Shown here in pieces: positions 15,750 to 21,727 of a stretch of DNA of 21,727 bases. The DNA is taken from contig JADHLU010000003.1 of the NCBI GenBank assembly GCA_016780435.1, positions 1 through 21,727 of the forward strand, in the 5' to 3' direction. Made by a program: the position numbers and the translations under genes. The DNA comes from Flavobacteriaceae bacterium. Its GTDB lineage: Bacteria; Bacteroidota; Bacteroidia; Flavobacteriales; Flavobacteriaceae. The notes beneath the pieces were generated by a model. It was not told the origin of the DNA, searched no databases, and saw only the letters and a program-made list of their open reading frames with translations. Each line of letters begins with the position of its first letter. Within the stretch, counting starts at the first letter, position 1.

Positions 15750-16894
15750 GAGAAGCCAAGAGACTGAAGCGGGTCAGCGAGTACTACTTTTCGAAGAAGC
15801 TGAAAGAAATTAAGGCGCTCACGGCTGCCGGATCGCCCATCATTAACATGGGAATCGGAAGTCCAGACTTGGAGGCTCCGTCTTCAGCCATAGGCGGGCT
15901 ACTAGAGGCGCTCTCTGAAAAGGGCGTACACCAGTATCAGAGCTATGTTGGACGAGATGAGTTGAGGGCGGCCTTTGCGCAGTTTTACCAAACACACTAT
16001 CAGGTAAAATTAGATCCAACTCATGAAATTCTTCCACTGATGGGATCTAAAGAGGGTATTTTTCACATCAGTATGGCTTTTCTCAATGCCAAAGACGTGG
16101 TGCTCATTCCGAATCCAGGCTACCCGACCTATGAGGCTGTCGCCCGATTGGTTGGCGCGCGCGCTGTTTTTTACCCCTTAGATGACAAGGGGCTGCCTGA
16201 TTTTTCAACCATCGATCCCAAATTATTAGAGCGGGCGGTGCTCATGTGGGTGAATTATCCGCATATGCCCACAGGCATCACCATAGGCCCCGACGGGTTT
16301 AAGCACATCATCGATTTGGCCAAGAAACACGACCTACTGGTGGTAAACGACAATCCGTATAGCTTTATTGGAAACGATAAGCCCACTTCAATTTTGGCAC
16401 ACACCCAAGGCTATAAGAACGTGTTAGAACTCAACTCGCTCAGCAAGGTCTTCAATATGGCCGGTTGGCGCGTGGGAGCCTTAGCAGGATCTAAGACGCT
16501 CATTCAGTCGGTTTTAAAGGTTAAATCGAATATGGATTCTGGAATGTTTTTTGGCATTCAACGCGCTGCGGCTAAGGCCTTAGCTGAACCCAAGTCGTGG
16601 TTTGTTCAACTCAATGAAGTCTACATGCAGCGCAGAAAATTGGTCGAGCTGTTGGCCAAGTCATTGAAACTCGAGGTGGAGCCCGGTCAGACTGGAATGT
16701 TTGTGTGGTGTAAACTGCCCAAGGGCGTGCAGAGCGAGGCTTTTGCCGACAAGCTTCTCAGCGAATATGCGCTGTTCTGTGCACCCGGATTCATCTTCGG
16801 ATCTGAAGGCAAGAATCACGTGCGTTTTTCGCTCTGCGTCACGGCAGATCAGATCGAGAAGGCTATCATGCGTGTAAAAACCAAGAAATTATGA
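15746..16894 (+). CDS. Class I/II PLP aminotransferase, likely aromatic
   Basis: This fold-type I aminotransferase of 382 residues shows NMGIGSPDLEAP near the N-terminus, substrate/cofactor segments PNPGYPTYE and WVNYPHMPTGI (with Asn170), Asp202 and Tyr205 in NDNPYSF, the Schiff-base Lys234 in NSLSKVFNMAGWRVG, and the carboxylate-binding Arg in NHVRFSLC. By sequence style it resembles aspartate and LL-diaminopimelate aminotransferases. Placed between pheA and tyrA with four-base overlaps on both sides, it most plausibly transaminates phenylpyruvate and hydroxyphenylpyruvate (or prephenate) in the last step to Phe and Tyr. That substrate assignment is inferred from context. Confidence 0.9.
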   Translation: MREAKRLKRVSEYYFSKKLKEIKALTAAGSPIINMGIGSPDLEAPSSAIGGLLEALSEKGVHQYQSYVGRDELRAAFAQFYQTHYQVKLDPTHEILPLMGSKEGIFHISMAFLNAKDVVLIPNPGYPTYEAVARLVGARAVFYPLDDKGLPDFSTIDPKLLERAVLMWVNYPHMPTGITIGPDGFKHIIDLAKKHDLLVVNDNPYSFIGNDKPTSILAHTQGYKNVLELNSLSKVFNMAGWRVGALAGSKTLIQSVLKVKSNMDSGMFFGIQRAAAKALAEPKSWFVQLNEVYMQRRKLVELLAKSLKLEVEPGQTGMFVWCKLPKGVQSEAFADKLLSEYALFCAPGFIFGSEGKNHVRFSLCVTADQIEKAIMRVKTKKL

Positions 16895-17748
16895 AACTGG
16901 CTGTAGTAGGTGTGGGGTTGATCGGTGGGTCTTGGGCGAAGGCTCTTAGAGAACACGCACTGGTCACCGAGGTTCTGGGAGTAGACCGCAGCGAACAGCA
17001 TTTAGAGCAGGCTATGAAGCTTGGGATAATTGATCGGGCCGTTGATTACAATCAACTCGCGGAAGCTGACCTCGTATTTGTAAGTATTCCGGTAGATCAG
17101 TTGGTGCTCGAATTGCCCAAGATTTTGGATGCCGTTGGGCCGACCACTCTGGTCATGGATGCGGGCTCTACTAAGCTGGCAATTTGTGCTTCAGTGGCTG
17201 AGCACCCAAAAAGAGCTCATTTCTTAGCGGCACACCCCATAGCCGGAACCGAGTTTTCAGGCCCAAATGCGGCAATAGCCGACCTGTATAAGGACAAGTT
17301 GGCTATAGTTTGTGAGATCGAGAAAACGGCCATAGACCTACAAGAGCGTGCAATGAATGCCTTTGCTGCCCTGGGTATGCGTGTGCGATACATGGGTGCC
17401 AAGGAGCACGATGTACATGTGGCCTATGTCTCTCACCTTTCGCACATCAGTGCATTTATGCTCGGAAAGACCGTAATGGGCAAAGAGAAAGACGATCGCA
17501 CTATTTTTGACTTAGCCGGCAGTGGATTTGCCTCTACCGTACGCCTTGCAAAGAGTTCCCCGCAGATGTGGGCTCCGATTTTCGTTCAGAACAAAGAACC
17601 CTTATTAGAGACGCTCGAGGCGTTTATCGAACACCTTATTGCCTTTAAAGACCTGATCGAAAACGAAGACACACAGGGCCTTACCGAAGAAATGAAACGC
17701 ATAAATAGCATAGAAAAAATATTAAACCCTTTACCTTTAAAGCCTTAA
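16891..17748 (+). CDS. tyrA: Prephenate dehydrogenase
   Basis: TyrA oxidatively decarboxylates prephenate to 4-hydroxyphenylpyruvate with NAD(P)+, leading to tyrosine. The N-terminal Rossmann motif GVGLIGGSWAKAL (residues 7-19) is followed by VSIPVDQ, VMDAGSTK and the active-site segment AHPIAGTEFSGP with catalytic His115. The helical C-terminal dimer domain contains AYVSHLSHISAF (179-190) and DLAGSGFASTVRLA, both conserved. The 285-residue length fits a monofunctional enzyme, without the chorismate mutase or ACT domains seen in some lineages. The start overlaps the aminotransferase stop as ATGA, and the next gene begins nine bases after its stop. Confidence 0.95.
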   Translation: MKLAVVGVGLIGGSWAKALREHALVTEVLGVDRSEQHLEQAMKLGIIDRAVDYNQLAEADLVFVSIPVDQLVLELPKILDAVGPTTLVMDAGSTKLAICASVAEHPKRAHFLAAHPIAGTEFSGPNAAIADLYKDKLAIVCEIEKTAIDLQERAMNAFAALGMRVRYMGAKEHDVHVAYVSHLSHISAFMLGKTVMGKEKDDRTIFDLAGSGFASTVRLAKSSPQMWAPIFVQNKEPLLETLEAFIEHLIAFKDLIENEDTQGLTEEMKRINSIEKILNPLPLKP

Positions 17749-17757
17749 ATCACAATC

Positions 17758-18840
17758 ATGGAAAATTCGAAAAAGTTTCGTAGCTGGTTAGATGAGATGC
17801 AGTTGACGCATCCGCTCGTTATCGCAGGGCCCTGCAGTGCTGAGACCGAGTCTCAGGTCATGCAGATTGCCCACGACCTAAAAGATACAGATGTCAATTA
17901 CTACCGCGCAGGTATATGGAAGCCTAGAACGAGGCCTGGAAATTTCGAGGGAGTTGGAGCCATAGGGCTTAAGTGGCTTCAGCGCGTCAAAGAAGAAACG
18001 GGTTTAAAGACCGCCACCGAAGTCGCCAACCGCGCACATGTCGAACTGGCACTTGAATACGATGTAGATCTGTTGTGGATAGGTGCCCGATCGACGGTAA
18101 GCCCGTTCATCGTTCAAGAAATAGCAGATGCTTTAGAGGGTACCGACAAAGTGGTTCTGGTTAAGAATCCGGTCAACCCCGACCTTTCGCTCTGGATAGG
18201 GGCCGTAGAGCGCCTGCACAACGCCAACATCGAAAAGCTAGGAGTCATTCATCGCGGATTCTCTTCGTATAAGAAGACCAAATACCGCAACCTGCCTGAA
18301 TGGCAAATCGCCATTGACTTGCAGTCAAAGTACCCAGATCTGCCTATTATCAACGATCCTAGCCACATTTCTGGAAGAAGAGATTTGATATTTGATGTCT
18401 CACAGACCGCACTCGATTTGAATTTCGATGGGCTCATGATAGAGACGCATTGCGACCCAGACAATGCGTGGAGCGATGCCGCACAGCAGGTGACGCCTAC
18501 GCGTCTTCAGGAGATCTTCAAAGACCTCAAGGTGCGTAAGCGCGGAGACGATCAAGCCGATTTTCACGCTTCCTTAGACCATTTACGTGCTCAAATCGAC
18601 GTACTCGATTCGTCTATCTTGGATACGCTAGGAGAGCGCATGACCGTAGCCAAGTCTATTGGTCAACTCAAGAAAGACCGCAACGTGGCCGTTTTACAGT
18701 CTAATCGTTGGAACGAGATACTCGGAAGAATGATACTTGAAGGAGAGCAGCGCAACCTTAGCGAAGAGTTCATTTTAAAGCTCTTCAAGAGTATTCACCA
18801 AGAGTCTATTCGCCATCAAGAAAAGATCATGAACCCATAA
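17758..18840 (+). CDS. Bifunctional DAHP synthase (type I-beta) / chorismate mutase
   Basis: One chain carries the first step of the shikimate pathway and the branch step to prephenate. Residues 1 to about 262 are a type I-beta DAHP synthase: IAGPCSAET (22-30), GIWKPRTRPGNFEG (52-65), TATEV, WIGARST, LVKNP, IHRGFSS, NDPSHISGRR and MIETHCDP give the phosphoenolpyruvate, sugar-phosphate and metal sites. Residues about 270-355 are an AroQ-type helical chorismate mutase with LRAQIDVLDSSILDTLGERM, AKSIGQLKK and the RWNEILGRM helix. The same fusion order is known in Bacteroidota (Prevotella and Porphyromonas enzymes), where prephenate binding at the mutase domain inhibits the synthase; similar control is likely here. 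It supplies the mutase that PheA and TyrA lack. Confidence 0.95.
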   Translation: MENSKKFRSWLDEMQLTHPLVIAGPCSAETESQVMQIAHDLKDTDVNYYRAGIWKPRTRPGNFEGVGAIGLKWLQRVKEETGLKTATEVANRAHVELALEYDVDLLWIGARSTVSPFIVQEIADALEGTDKVVLVKNPVNPDLSLWIGAVERLHNANIEKLGVIHRGFSSYKKTKYRNLPEWQIAIDLQSKYPDLPIINDPSHISGRRDLIFDVSQTALDLNFDGLMIETHCDPDNAWSDAAQQVTPTRLQEIFKDLKVRKRGDDQADFHASLDHLRAQIDVLDSSILDTLGERMTVAKSIGQLKKDRNVAVLQSNRWNEILGRMILEGEQRNLSEEFILKLFKSIHQESIRHQEKIMNP

Positions 18841-18845
18841 GGGGT

Positions 18846-19793
18846 ATGCGAGGACTTGTTTATAAATCGACCGGAAGTTGGTACCAAGTCAAGGCCGAAG
18901 ACGGCCGCGTTTATTCGTGTCGAATTAAGGGCAAGTTTCGCATTCAGGGCATTAAATCTACTAACCCAGTCGCCGTAGGCGACTGGGTTAATTTTGATAT
19001 AGAAGCCCAGTCAGAACAGCAGCAGGGAATCATTACGGCTATTGAGCCTCGGGCCAACTACCTAGTCAGGCGATCGGTCAATCTCTCAAAGCAACTACAT
19101 ATCATAGCGGCCAACATCGATCAAATTTTTTTGGTGGTCACCTTGAAAAATCCGCCTACCTATGCCGCGTTTATCGACCGATTTCTGGTCAGTGCTGGGG
19201 CCTATCACATTGAAGTGGTTTTAGTATTCAATAAATGGGATAGCTATGACGAAGGTGAAAGAGCTCGAGCGATGGCGCTAAAGCAGCTATACGAATCAAT
19301 CGGCTATAAGGCACTAGTGAGCAGCGCATTAACTGGCTTGGGTTGCGATGAACTACGAGAACTAATGAAAGAGAAGACCAGCATGTTTTCAGGTAATTCG
19401 GGTGTCGGTAAGTCAACCCTCATCAATGCCATTGCACCCTCCTTAGACCTTAAAACTGCTCGTACCTCTGATCAGCACCAGCAGGGCCAGCACACCACTA
19501 CCTTTGCCCAGATGTTTGATCTGAGTTTTGGGGCGCGAATTATAGATACCCCCGGTATTCGCGGATTCGGTATAGCCACCCTAGAACGGCATGAGATAGC
19601 CGATTACTTCAAGGAGTTTTTTGCACTAAAATCACAGTGTAAATTTCACAACTGTCTTCACGATAACGAGCCCCAGTGCGCGGTCAAAGCAGCGGTTGAA
19701 TCTGGATCAATTGCTCAAAGTCGCTACGATAGCTACAGGGGGTTATTAGACGATCCAGATGGGCCGTACAGAACAGATATATACGAATCATGA
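18846..19793 (+). CDS. rsgA: Ribosome small-subunit biogenesis GTPase RsgA
   Basis: RsgA is a circularly permuted GTPase that checks late maturation of the 30S subunit. An OB-fold with NPVAVGDWV (40-48) comes first. The GTPase motifs then appear in permuted order: NKWD (G4, 129-132), SSALTG (G5, about 159-164), GNSGVGKST (G1, 183-191), TTT (G2, 217-219) and DTPG (G3, 234-237). The C-terminal zinc site is complete: Cys265, Cys270, His272, Cys278. The ATG begins five bases after the DAHP synthase stop, so it is read within the aromatic operon, and its stop overlaps dtd as ATGA. A perfect hairpin lies inside the OB-fold coding region at 18962-18990. Confidence 0.96.
   Translation: MRGLVYKSTGSWYQVKAEDGRVYSCRIKGKFRIQGIKSTNPVAVGDWVNFDIEAQSEQQQGIITAIEPRANYLVRRSVNLSKQLHIIAANIDQIFLVVTLKNPPTYAAFIDRFLVSAGAYHIEVVLVFNKWDSYDEGERARAMALKQLYESIGYKALVSSALTGLGCDELRELMKEKTSMFSGNSGVGKSTLINAIAPSLDLKTARTSDQHQQGQHTTTFAQMFDLSFGARIIDTPGIRGFGIATLERHEIADYFKEFFALKSQCKFHNCLHDNEPQCAVKAAVESGSIAQSRYDSYRGLLDDPDGPYRTDIYES
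18962..18990. repeat. Perfect 13-bp inverted repeat inside rsgA
   Basis: TAACCCAGTCGCC, a three-base loop GTA, and the exact reverse complement. It overlies the conserved codons for NPVAVGDWVN near the rsgA 5' end. There is no T-tract, so it is not a typical terminator. Whether it acts in the RNA is unknown. Confidence 0.7.
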
Positions 19794-20242
19794 GGGCGGT
19801 AATTCAACGGGTTAGTGAGGCATCTGTGTCAGTGGAAGGCCAATGTGTTGGGAGCATTGAACACGGGCTTCTCGTGTTATTGGGGGTAACTCATGAAGAT
19901 TCCGAGCAAGATGCCGATTGGCTCGCCTCGAAGATTGCTCAGTTGCGGATTTTTAGTGACGCAGACGGTAAAATGAATTTAGCGATCGACCAAATAGAGG
20001 GCAGTGTGCTGTTGATTTCTCAATTCACGTTATTCGCCGCCACCAAAAAGGGAAACCGTCCGTCCTTTGTAGATGCTGCAGCCCCCGAACAGGCCAATCA
20101 GTTATACCTCTATTTTGGGCATAGACTAGAACAGCTCTTAAGTAAACCCATTCAGCGCGGGGTATTTGCAGCTGATATGAAGGTCTCCTTGCTGAACGAC
20201 GGCCCGGTAACCTTAATTATTGACACTAAAAACAAAGAATAA
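19790..20242 (+). CDS. dtd: D-aminoacyl-tRNA deacylase
   Basis: Dtd removes D-amino acids (classically D-Tyr, also D-Phe and others) and mischarged glycine from tRNA. The 150-residue protein has the standard N-terminus MRAVIQRVSEASV, the SQFTLFA motif (77-83), KGNRPSF (87-93), and the cross-subunit Gly-cisPro motif in LLNDGPVTL (134-142). The start overlaps rsgA as ATGA, and the stop shares a base with the mazG-like start (TAATG). Its place in an operon devoted to Phe and Tyr synthesis is notable because D-Tyr-tRNA is the classical substrate; a functional link is inference. Confidence 0.96.
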   Translation: MRAVIQRVSEASVSVEGQCVGSIEHGLLVLLGVTHEDSEQDADWLASKIAQLRIFSDADGKMNLAIDQIEGSVLLISQFTLFAATKKGNRPSFVDAAAPEQANQLYLYFGHRLEQLLSKPIQRGVFAADMKVSLLNDGPVTLIIDTKNKE

Positions 20243-20574
20243 TGAACGACATAAAAACGGCTCAAAAACGGGTAGATCAGTGGATTAATGAACACGGGGT
20301 GCGTTATTTTAACGAGCTCACCAATATGGCCCAGTTAACCGAAGAAGTTGGCGAGGTTGCCCGCATTATTGCTCGGCGCTACGGCGAGCAAAGTGAAAAG
20401 GCTTCAGATAAGGATAAAGACCTTGGAGAAGAGCTAGCTGATGTGTTGTTTGTCGTTTTGTGCTTGGCGAATCAGACCGGGGTAGACCTTCAGCAGGCCT
20501 TCGATCGAAAACTCGTTTTGAAAACGCAGCGCGATCGCGAAAGGCATCAAAACAATCCAAAATTAAAGCCATGA
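20242..20574 (+). CDS. MazG-like nucleotide pyrophosphohydrolase
   Basis: This short all-helical enzyme of the MazG/dUTPase-like superfamily hydrolyses nucleoside triphosphates to monophosphates and pyrophosphate, usually as house-cleaning of non-canonical nucleotides. The metal-binding signature is complete: Glu34, Glu35 and Glu38 in LTEEVGEVARI, and Glu64 and Asp67 in GEELADVLF. At 110 residues it is a single-domain form, unlike the double-domain MazG of E. coli. It is squeezed between dtd (TAATG) and aroA (ATGA), so it is read as part of the aromatic operon. The preferred nucleotide cannot be told. Confidence 0.9.
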   Translation: MNDIKTAQKRVDQWINEHGVRYFNELTNMAQLTEEVGEVARIIARRYGEQSEKASDKDKDLGEELADVLFVVLCLANQTGVDLQQAFDRKLVLKTQRDRERHQNNPKLKP

Positions 20575-21727
20575 GTGCCGTACGCATACACCTAAAAAGT
20601 GACCTAAAGTCGTCTGCGATAAGACTGACCGGATCTAAGAGCGAGACCAACAGGGTGCTGCTGTTAAAGGCGCTTTATCCGAATTTAATGCTGATCAACG
20701 ATTCGAATGCGCACGATGTAGAGATGATGAAGCGCGGTATTGAGCAAATCTCGGGAGAGGTAGACATTCATCACGCCGGAACGGCTATGCGTTTTCTCAC
20801 GGCCTATTTTGCTTCGCTAGGTAGGGCTGAGATAACCCTAACCGGAAGCGATCGTATGAAGCAGCGGCCTATTGGAGTTTTAGTCGATGCACTAGTTGAA
20901 TTGGGGGCTGATGTTCGTTATTTGGAAAATCAGGGATTTCCGCCCTTACAGATAAGCGGAAAACAGCTCAGAGGAGGGCATTTGAAGATTCGCGCCGATA
21001 TCAGCAGTCAGTACCTCTCGGCACTGTGTTTGGTGGCCCCAAAATTCAGCGAAGGCCTGGCGCTTACTTTTGACGGAACGCTAACCTCGGTTCCCTATCT
21101 CAAAATGACGTTGAAGCTACTGAATGCTATCGGCGTTGAGACCTATTTAGATGAAAACGGACTGCGCATTGCTCCGTTGTCGGCAATAAGAGATCAATCG
21201 TTATCAGTAGAATCAGATTGGAGTGCCGCTAGTTATTACTACAGTATAGTCGCGCTCTCTCCTGTAGGCACTCAGGTACAGTTGAGTGTGCTCAAGAACG
21301 ATTCGCTACAGGGAGACCGGGTGCTTGCCGATATCTATACCGAATTCGGGGTTGAAACCACCTTCGAGAACGGTGAATCTATTGTGCTGCGCAAGCGCAG
21401 CGATCCAGAATCTAGGCCCTACGCTTTTGACTTAAAAGATGCTCCAGACATTGCCCAAACCATTGCGGTTACGGCGGCCGGTTTAGGAGTTGAGTGCACC
21501 ATGATCGGGCTGCATACATTGCCTATCAAAGAAACTGATCGCTTAGCCGCCATGAAGGCCGAACTCGAAAAATGCGGTCTTGCAGTGGCCATTAGTTCGA
21601 ACTCGCTCAAGGTGCAGGCGCGATCAACTGAGTTAAAGAGCGCTGCTATAGACACCTATAACGATCACCGGATGGCCATGGCCTTTGCGCCTTTGGCGAC
21701 TAGGGTTCCCCTAGAAATTCGCGATCC
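20571..21727 (+). CDS. aroA: EPSP synthase (3-phosphoshikimate 1-carboxyvinyltransferase), 5' part
   Basis: The frame opens at the ATG overlapping the mazG-like stop and stays open to the right edge (385 codons plus two bases), so only the last part of the gene is missing. The translation begins MSAVRIHLKSDLKSS and shows the EPSP synthase signatures: GSKSETNRVLLLKAL (phosphoshikimate/PEP lysine; Ser is commoner than Thr before Asn), HAGTAMRFLTAYF, GSDRMKQRPIG, ISSQYLSAL, DWSAASYYYSI, IKETDRLAAM and DTYNDHRMAMAFAPL. The enzyme joins shikimate-3-phosphate and phosphoenolpyruvate on the way to chorismate, between the DAHP synthase and chorismate mutase steps encoded by the fusion gene upstream. 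The functional call is firm. Confidence 0.96.
   Translation, partial: MSAVRIHLKSDLKSSAIRLTGSKSETNRVLLLKALYPNLMLINDSNAHDVEMMKRGIEQISGEVDIHHAGTAMRFLTAYFASLGRAEITLTGSDRMKQRPIGVLVDALVELGADVRYLENQGFPPLQISGKQLRGGHLKIRADISSQYLSALCLVAPKFSEGLALTFDGTLTSVPYLKMTLKLLNAIGVETYLDENGLRIAPLSAIRDQSLSVESDWSAASYYYSIVALSPVGTQVQLSVLKNDSLQGDRVLADIYTEFGVETTFENGESIVLRKRSDPESRPYAFDLKDAPDIAQTIAVTAAGLGVECTMIGLHTLPIKETDRLAAMKAELEKCGLAVAISSNSLKVQARSTELKSAAIDTYNDHRMAMAFAPLATRVPLEIRD

Noticed and set aside
18962..18990. The rsgA hairpin as a rho-independent terminator
   Set aside because: It is inside a conserved coding region and has no T-tract after the stem.
20366..20650. Open frame of 94 codons on the minus strand across the mazG-aroA junction
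   Set aside because: Both plus-strand genes there have intact family motifs and overlap by ATGA; the reverse frame shows no family features.
1..21727. Mobile element, prophage, CRISPR or defence system
   Set aside because: Every long frame belongs to a core metabolic or envelope family; no transposase, integrase, repeat array or tRNA-linked junction was seen.

Overview
The window comes from a chromosome of Bacteroidota, most likely a Flavobacteriales relative. This rests on gene content and protein style: two tandem OmpH/Skp genes behind bamA, a DAHP synthase fused to a C-terminal chorismate mutase, a DUF151-UvrB/C-motif protein, a lone pdhB, a K+-dependent membrane pyrophosphatase, and TAnnTTTG-type -7 promoter boxes with little Shine-Dalgarno sequence. 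By eye the base composition is near half G+C, higher than most Flavobacteriaceae, so a lineage such as Cryomorphaceae/Schleiferiaceae is possible; this is inference. There are no mobile elements, CRISPR arrays, rRNA or tRNA genes, and no gene-free stretch longer than 300 bases.

Layout. (1) 1-4439, plus strand: the end of uppS, bamA, and two ompH/skp-like chaperone genes, closed by a clear terminator; an envelope-biogenesis operon. (2) 4448-5236: murI (glutamate racemase), convergent with the next block. (3) 10305 down to 5242, minus strand: etfB, etfA, a bifunctional-nuclease-family gene, a CNT-type nucleoside transporter, thyA and dfrA (folA). This joins electron-transfer flavoprotein with thymidylate/folate metabolism and nucleoside uptake. 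(4) 10306-10450: a divergent promoter region with a perfect 26-bp palindrome over the expected -33 zone of the etfB promoter. (5) 10451-14000, plus strand: pdhB and then hppA, a membrane pyrophosphatase whose motifs suggest a K+-dependent Na+ pump with an added C-terminal domain. (6) 14636 down to 14019, minus strand: a deoxynucleoside kinase, separated from hppA by a strong bidirectional terminator. (7) 14779 to the right edge, plus strand: an aromatic amino acid operon of pheA, aminotransferase, tyrA, DAHP synthase-chorismate mutase, rsgA, dtd, mazG-like and aroA (cut by the edge), in which almost every gene overlaps or abuts the next.

The most notable element is in front of the aromatic operon. 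A 19-codon ORF (14779-14838), with five Phe/Tyr codons among seven consecutive codons, is followed by a GGGGGCTTTT segment and then by a rho-independent terminator ending 9 bases before pheA. The 5' arm of the terminator can pair with that upstream segment instead. This is the architecture of ribosome-mediated attenuation controlled by charged tRNA-Phe/tRNA-Tyr. It would place the entry step (DAHP synthase), the branch-point steps (PheA, TyrA) and three housekeeping genes (rsgA, dtd, mazG) under aromatic amino acid control. Dtd removes D-amino acids, classically D-Tyr, from tRNA, which gives its position in this operon a possible logic.
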